From Casp-actino8 sp964563545 (GTDB lineage: Bacteria; Actinomycetota; Acidimicrobiia; Acidimicrobiales; Ilumatobacteraceae): DNA of 24,897 bases. The notes below the pieces were generated by a model. That model was not told the origin of the DNA, made no database searches, and worked only from the letters and a program-made list of their open reading frames with translations. Below, piece after piece: positions 20,847 through 24,897 of this stretch. The stretch is from contig CAZLXB010000030.1 in the NCBI GenBank assembly GCA_964563545.1, forward strand, positions 1 through 24,897, in the 5' to 3' direction. Made by a program: the position numbers and the translations under genes. Position 1 is the first letter of the stretch. Every line of letters starts with the position of its first letter.

Positions 20847-21712
20847 GCCCGATCGTGGCCGACGAACTGACGTGGCGCGAACTCTGGTCGAGTACCACCG
20901 AGGTATTGGGTTCGCGCCCCGAGGCGCGCTGGCTGTGTGAAACGGCGAGTGGCCTCGATGGTGACGAATTTCTGGCCGCGCTCGACGAGAAGGCGACCGT
21001 TCGGATGGTTGCGCATCTCGATGCGATGGTCGCTCGGTACCGCAGTGGAGAGCCGCTCGCCCATGTGATGGGTCGTTGGTCGTTCCGTCGTCTCGAACTC
21101 ATGATCGATCGTCGCGTGTTGATCCCGCGGCCCGAGACCGAACTCGTGGCCGAGCGGGCGATCGAGTTCGCACGCGGGTTCACGCCTCGTCTCGTTGCCG
21201 ATCTGGGTACCGGTTCAGGCGCGATCGGTTTGTCTCTGGCCGCCGAACTCTCGATCGACGGAACGGAAGTGTGGCTCACCGATTTCTCGATGGATGCGCT
21301 CGACGTGGCGCGGGCCAACGCCGCCGGTCTCGGACGCGCCGCGGCCAACGTGCGCTTCGCCCATGGTTCGTGGTTCGACGCACTACCAGCCGAGTTGCGC
21401 GGACGCTTCGATGTGATCGTGGTCAACCCTCCGTACATCGCCGTCGACGATCCCGAAGTGGAGGCGTCGGTACGCGAGTGGGAGCCGCACGAAGCGCTCT
21501 TCGCCGGCGCCGATGGTCTCGACGACATCCGCGCGATCGTGTCGGGCGCGCGCGAGTGGTTGAAACCGGGTGGTTGGCTGGTGATCGAGTTCGGTCACCA
21601 GCAGGGCCCAGCGGTGAGGGAATTGGCCGAGCGCGCTGGTTTCGAAGATGTCGCGGTGCAACAAGATCTCGCGACCCGCGATCGCCTTCTCGTCGCCCTC
21701 AATCCGCGCTGA
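20843..21712 (+). CDS. prmC: Release factor glutamine methyltransferase
   Basis: A 289-residue SAM-dependent enzyme that N5-methylates the GGQ glutamine of release factors. An N-terminal helical domain (1-85) includes the conserved GEPLAHVMGRWSF, then VLIPRPETE (92-100), the SAM motif ADLGTGSGAIGL (119-130) and the catalytic NPPY (195-198). It is adjacent to prfA, its substrate gene, as in most bacteria. The TTG start at 20843 overlaps the prfA stop (TTGA) and has GGCGGAG five bases upstream; GTG 20855 is four codons later. It converges on the S9 peptidase gene with 15 bp between them. Confidence 0.96.
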   Translation: MSPIVADELTWRELWSSTTEVLGSRPEARWLCETASGLDGDEFLAALDEKATVRMVAHLDAMVARYRSGEPLAHVMGRWSFRRLELMIDRRVLIPRPETELVAERAIEFARGFTPRLVADLGTGSGAIGLSLAAELSIDGTEVWLTDFSMDALDVARANAAGLGRAAANVRFAHGSWFDALPAELRGRFDVIVVNPPYIAVDDPEVEASVREWEPHEALFAGADGLDDIRAIVSGAREWLKPGGWLVIEFGHQQGPAVRELAERAGFEDVAVQQDLATRDRLLVALNPR

Positions 21713-21719
21713 CCTCGTT

Positions 21720-21738
21720 GCTCCCTGTCAGAGGGAGC
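21720..21738. terminator. Hairpin between convergent prmC and S9 peptidase genes
   Basis: GCTCCCT-GTCAG-AGGGAGC is a perfect 7-bp stem with a five-base loop. It spans the 15-bp gap and the first codons from the peptidase stop, so it could act on both transcripts. Neither side has a T-run, which lowers confidence in factor-independent termination. Confidence 0.45.
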
Positions 21739-23836
21739 GGCGGAGGAAGTCGAGCTGGTGCAACAACAAGTTCTCGGCCACCACGGGTTGTGGGGTCATG
21801 TGGGTCACACCGCTCAGCGGTAGAACTTCGTGGGGACGTCCGGCCGCGAGCAGAGCCGACGACAACTGCAACGTGTGCGCGGCCACCACGTTGTCGTCGG
21901 TGAGTCCGTGCACCAAGAGCAACGGGCGCGACAACTTGTCGGCATCACGGAGCAACGACGTCGAGTCGTACGGCGCTGAATCGACCAAAGGATTGCCGAG
22001 ATAGCGCTCGGTGTAGTGCGTGTCGTACAACCGCCACTCGGTCACGGGCGCACCGGCCACTGCCGCGTGGAACACATCGGGTCGGCGCAACACGGCGAGC
22101 GCGGCCAGATAGCCACCGAAGCTCCAGCCCCGAATGCCGACCCGGGTGAGATCGAGATCGGCGTTGTCGGCCGCTGCTGCGTGCAGCGCATCGACCTGGT
22201 CCTGCAACACATGGGTGGCGAGATCGAGATGCACCGCGCGTTCCCAGTCGGTGCCGAGTCCGGGAGTGCCCCGGCCATCCACCACCAGCACGGCGAAGCC
22301 TTGATCGGCGAACCACTGCGATGTGCAGTGAGCCGCATACGAATCGACGACGCGTTGCGCATGCGGTCCGCCGTACGGGTCCATCAGCACTGGCAACTTG
22401 GTTCCCGGCTGGTGGCCCGTGGGAAGTAAGAGGGCCGTTGGAATGCGTCGTCCACTGCGGCGAGCAAATGTCACCCGAGGGGTGACGAGTGGGGTCTCGG
22501 CATGGCTTGTGATCTCGATCGTGGTCTGCTCGCGGCGAACGGTCGTGGTGGCACGCAGGAGCGATGTCGATGCCCGGCGCACCACACTCGTCGGTCCACC
22601 CACGGCGATGCCGTGCACTCCGTCGAGTGGGGTGAGCGGTTCCACACCGTGTCCGTCGGTCCAACGCCAGGCACCGATGGCCTCGGGTCGATCAGACGGA
22701 TTGGCCGTGAACACGACGCTCGCGTCGCCGCACGACACGATGCCGTGCACGTTGAGTTCGAGGCCGGTCACGGCGATGCCGCCGATGAGGAGACGCTTCC
22801 AGCCGTCGCGATCGGCCACCACCACCAGTCGCCGATCGGGAAGTCGATCGGGTGAACCCGGTACGAGATCCACCCATGTATCGCTGGTGTCGGTCCAGAT
22901 CTCGTCGCTCGTTCCGGTGAGGGCGCTGACGAGCGTGACGACGAGGGTCTTTTGATCGCGCGACTGGGTGGTGATGAGCAGTTCGATGTCGTCGACCCAC
23001 GAAACATCGGCGAGGTAGGGGAGTGCCTTGCGGTCCCACATCACGTCGGTGCGCGTGCCGTCGGACAGTGAGAACACGTGCAGAGTCACGCGTGCGTTCT
23101 CGGTTCCGGCCGCCGGATACTTCACCTCGTTCGGAGCAGACTCCGGGTGCGTGGGATCGGCGATGAACCACGTCTGCACGGGTGAGTCGTCCACCCGACA
23201 CACTGCGAGTCGCTCGCCGTCGGGGCTCCACCAGTAACCGCGGTAGCGACCCATCTCCTCGGCGGCGATGAAGTCGGCCGAGCCCCACGTGACACCTTCC
23301 GTCTCGCCGAACAGCGTGGGACCGGCGATCTCGCGCGATGAGCCATCGAGCTCGGCGACGCGCAACGACGAGCCGCTCACGTAGGCGATGCGGCGCGCAG
23401 AGGGATCGGGTCGGGGGTCGAACACTGGTCCATCGACCTCGAGCTCGCGCGCGGTGGCCGACACGAGTCCACCCACGAAGAGACGTCCCGACAACGTGCA
23501 GCAATACACGGTCACATCACGGTCGGTCGCGTAGCTCGTGATGCCGCCAGCCCCCTCGCGAAGCCGTTCGCGTCGGGCCTTCTCCTCGGGCGTGAGATCG
23601 TCAGCGGAGTCGAGACCAGCCGACAACAGCACTTTGGGATCGGCGACGAGCCGCTCTTCACCGGATTCGACGTCGAGCACCCAGAGGCAATTCACCGGGT
23701 CGCTTCCACCACGGCTGCGTAGGAAGACGACGCGCGAACCATCGGGTGACACGCTGATGTTGCGCGGCTCGCCGAGGCTCAGCCGCTGCGTGCGCGCGTA
23801 CTGCCGCGGGTAGGTGTCGGCGATGGGGGTCGACAT
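21728..23836 (-). CDS. S9 family peptidase, dipeptidyl-peptidase IV-like
   Basis: A 702-residue serine peptidase. Residues about 20-440 form the beta-propeller (DPP4 N-terminal domain); its AAEEMGRYRGYWWSPDG (191-207) contains the double Glu (193-194) that anchors the free amino end of substrates in DPP IV, favouring dipeptidyl-peptidase over oligopeptidase activity. The C-terminal alpha/beta hydrolase has the nucleophile in GWSFGGY (Ser572), Asp647 in HGLTDDNV and His679 in SGVTHMT. There is no signal peptide, so it should act in the cytoplasm, cutting X-Pro or X-Ala dipeptides from peptides. It lies 13 bp downstream of the dehydrogenase gene on the same strand, so probably co-transcribed; a metabolic link is not evident. 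Confidence 0.93.
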   Translation of the reverse strand: MSTPIADTYPRQYARTQRLSLGEPRNISVSPDGSRVVFLRSRGGSDPVNCLWVLDVESGEERLVADPKVLLSAGLDSADDLTPEEKARRERLREGAGGITSYATDRDVTVYCCTLSGRLFVGGLVSATARELEVDGPVFDPRPDPSARRIAYVSGSSLRVAELDGSSREIAGPTLFGETEGVTWGSADFIAAEEMGRYRGYWWSPDGERLAVCRVDDSPVQTWFIADPTHPESAPNEVKYPAAGTENARVTLHVFSLSDGTRTDVMWDRKALPYLADVSWVDDIELLITTQSRDQKTLVVTLVSALTGTSDEIWTDTSDTWVDLVPGSPDRLPDRRLVVVADRDGWKRLLIGGIAVTGLELNVHGIVSCGDASVVFTANPSDRPEAIGAWRWTDGHGVEPLTPLDGVHGIAVGGPTSVVRRASTSLLRATTTVRREQTTIEITSHAETPLVTPRVTFARRSGRRIPTALLLPTGHQPGTKLPVLMDPYGGPHAQRVVDSYAAHCTSQWFADQGFAVLVVDGRGTPGLGTDWERAVHLDLATHVLQDQVDALHAAAADNADLDLTRVGIRGWSFGGYLAALAVLRRPDVFHAAVAGAPVTEWRLYDTHYTERYLGNPLVDSAPYDSTSLLRDADKLSRPLLLVHGLTDDNVVAAHTLQLSSALLAAGRPHEVLPLSGVTHMTPQPVVAENLLLHQLDFLRRSL

Positions 23837-23849
23837 CGAGACTGCGAAC

Positions 23850-24896
23850 TCAGTTGGGTGTCACGAGGATCTTGGCGTGGGCCTCGGGATCGCCGAGATC
23901 CTTGAACGCTTGCGGAACACCGTCCACCGGAACACGACCGGTGATGAGTGGCGCGAGATCCACTTTGCCTTCGGCGATGGCGGTGAGCGCGCTGCCGAAT
24001 TCGATCGGCGTGTAGCCGAGGGCGAACTGCACCGAGAGTTCCTTGGAGATACCGAGCATGGGGTGGAAGGTGTCCTGCTGCATGCATGCGCCGACCACGA
24101 GGATGCGGGCGTCCTTGGGTGCCATACGCATCGCCTGCTCGATCATGCCCGGCACACCGACTGCTTCGAAGATCACGAGTGGCTTCTTGCCGTCGGCCTT
24201 GCGCCACGCTTCGATCACGGGTGTCTCGCGCGGATCCACCACTACATCGGCCCCGAGTTGAACGGCGAGTGCCCGACGCTTGGGGGAGAAGTCGGCGCCG
24301 ATGATCGGGCCGATGCCCTTCATCTTCAATTCGGCGATGCACGCGAGCCCCACCGGCCCGAGTCCGATGATCACCGCAGCGTCACCCTGCTTGATGTTGC
24401 TCTTGGCCACCGCGTGCACGCCCACGGCAAGCGGCTCGGTCATCGCTGCGAGTTCGTGCGAGAGGCCGTTGGGTACCTTGATCGACATCATCTCGTTGGC
24501 GACGATGCGTTCGCTGTATCCGCCGGGGTACTTGTTGGAGAAGCCGACGCCGTGGATGCCCTGCTCATCGAAGGTCACGGGGAACGACACGATGATGTCA
24601 CCCTGCTTCAAGTTCGACACGCCGGGGCCGACATCGAGAACCTCGCAGCAGTATTCGTGTCCCATCACCATGTCGATCTCGGGTTCGAACATCACGGGGC
24701 GGCCCGGATCCGGTGGCGCATCGGCGGCGAGTTCGGCGCTGAGTCGACGACTCTCCTCGCCGTGAACCAATAAGTGAAGATCGCTACCGCAGATACCGCA
24801 GGCGAGCACCTTGGCGAGGACTTGACCGCCACCGGGCACCGGCTCGGGGATGTCGTCGACTCGCAGGGACCAATTCTTCATGACGGCGGCGCGCAT
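23850..24896 (-). CDS. Zinc-dependent alcohol dehydrogenase (medium-chain MDR family)
   Basis: A 348-residue NAD(P)-dependent dehydrogenase. The catalytic zinc ligands are Cys36 in CGICGSDLH and His80-Glu81 in MGHEYCCEV; the Rossmann motif is IGLGPVGLACIAELK (about 177-191). The four-cysteine structural zinc loop normally at about residues 95-115 is missing: that stretch contains no cysteine. An insert of about 20 residues (about 48-70) separates the Cys and His ligands. The substrate is not readable; such genes often oxidise secondary or cyclic alcohols. ATG 24896 gives MRAAVMKNWSLRV, the usual family start, but the window ends one base later, so an upstream start and the ribosome site cannot be checked. 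The S9 peptidase gene follows after 13 bp. Confidence 0.9.
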   Translation of the reverse strand: MRAAVMKNWSLRVDDIPEPVPGGGQVLAKVLACGICGSDLHLLVHGEESRRLSAELAADAPPDPGRPVMFEPEIDMVMGHEYCCEVLDVGPGVSNLKQGDIIVSFPVTFDEQGIHGVGFSNKYPGGYSERIVANEMMSIKVPNGLSHELAAMTEPLAVGVHAVAKSNIKQGDAAVIIGLGPVGLACIAELKMKGIGPIIGADFSPKRRALAVQLGADVVVDPRETPVIEAWRKADGKKPLVIFEAVGVPGMIEQAMRMAPKDARILVVGACMQQDTFHPMLGISKELSVQFALGYTPIEFGSALTAIAEGKVDLAPLITGRVPVDGVPQAFKDLGDPEAHAKILVTPN

Positions 24897-24897
24897 G

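Noticed and set aside
23814..24773. 319-codon plus-strand frame opposite the alcohol dehydrogenase
   Set aside because: His/Asp/Glu-rich with no recognisable domain; the minus-strand dehydrogenase is unambiguous.

Overview
The window looks like chromosomal DNA of a high-GC actinobacterium. The block argS-lysA-hom-thrC-rho-rpmE-(unknown)-prfA-prmC has the same order as in Mycobacterium and other Actinobacteria. A FadE-type acyl-CoA dehydrogenase, a DHA2 exporter and a GlnR-like box upstream of amt fit that assignment. The overall character suggests the class Acidimicrobiia (Ilumatobacter-like), but that is an inference from gene content and style, not a computed placement. I see no insertion sequences, phage genes, CRISPR arrays or rRNA. 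Nearly every base is coding, and no gap reaches 300 bp.

Region 1 (1-4151, minus strand) is a nitrogen/ion-transport cluster. In transcription order it holds a small OmpR-type DNA-binding protein, a CPA2 cation/proton antiporter with a long cytoplasmic tail, the ammonium channel Amt, and the start of a PII signal protein that runs off the left edge. The antiporter tail resembles the middle (HD) part of the PII-modifying enzyme GlnD but has lost metal ligands. Between antiporter and amt lies a near-consensus two-part GlnR box. This cluster is the most unusual thing in the window: an antiporter carrying a dead GlnD-like domain beside amt and glnB suggests nitrogen-status control of cation (possibly ammonium or potassium) flux.

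Region 2 (4278-9935) is accessory metabolism and transport: an acyl-CoA dehydrogenase translationally coupled to an MFS transporter, a convergent 14-TM DHA2 exporter with a palindromic operator at its start, a DNA-alkylation repair protein (Ogt) coupled to a carboxymuconolactone-decarboxylase-like protein, and an unrecognised protein.

Region 3 (9979-21712) is the conserved housekeeping block: a YqeY-family protein, tRNA-Arg(CCG) facing away from argS, then lysine and threonine biosynthesis (lysA, hom, thrC), transcription termination (rho), ribosomal protein L31, an unknown protein, release factor 1 and its methyltransferase. thrB, which follows thrC in mycobacteria, is absent here, and ThrC is the long form with an N-terminal extension, unlike the shorter actinobacterial enzyme.

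Region 4 (21728-24896, minus strand) is a two-gene unit: a zinc-dependent medium-chain dehydrogenase followed by a cytoplasmic dipeptidyl-peptidase-IV-like S9 peptidase. It converges on prmC with a short hairpin between them.

Several genes lack a Shine-Dalgarno sequence and instead have a -10-like hexamer 6-9 bases before the start codon, so leaderless transcription is probably common in this genome.
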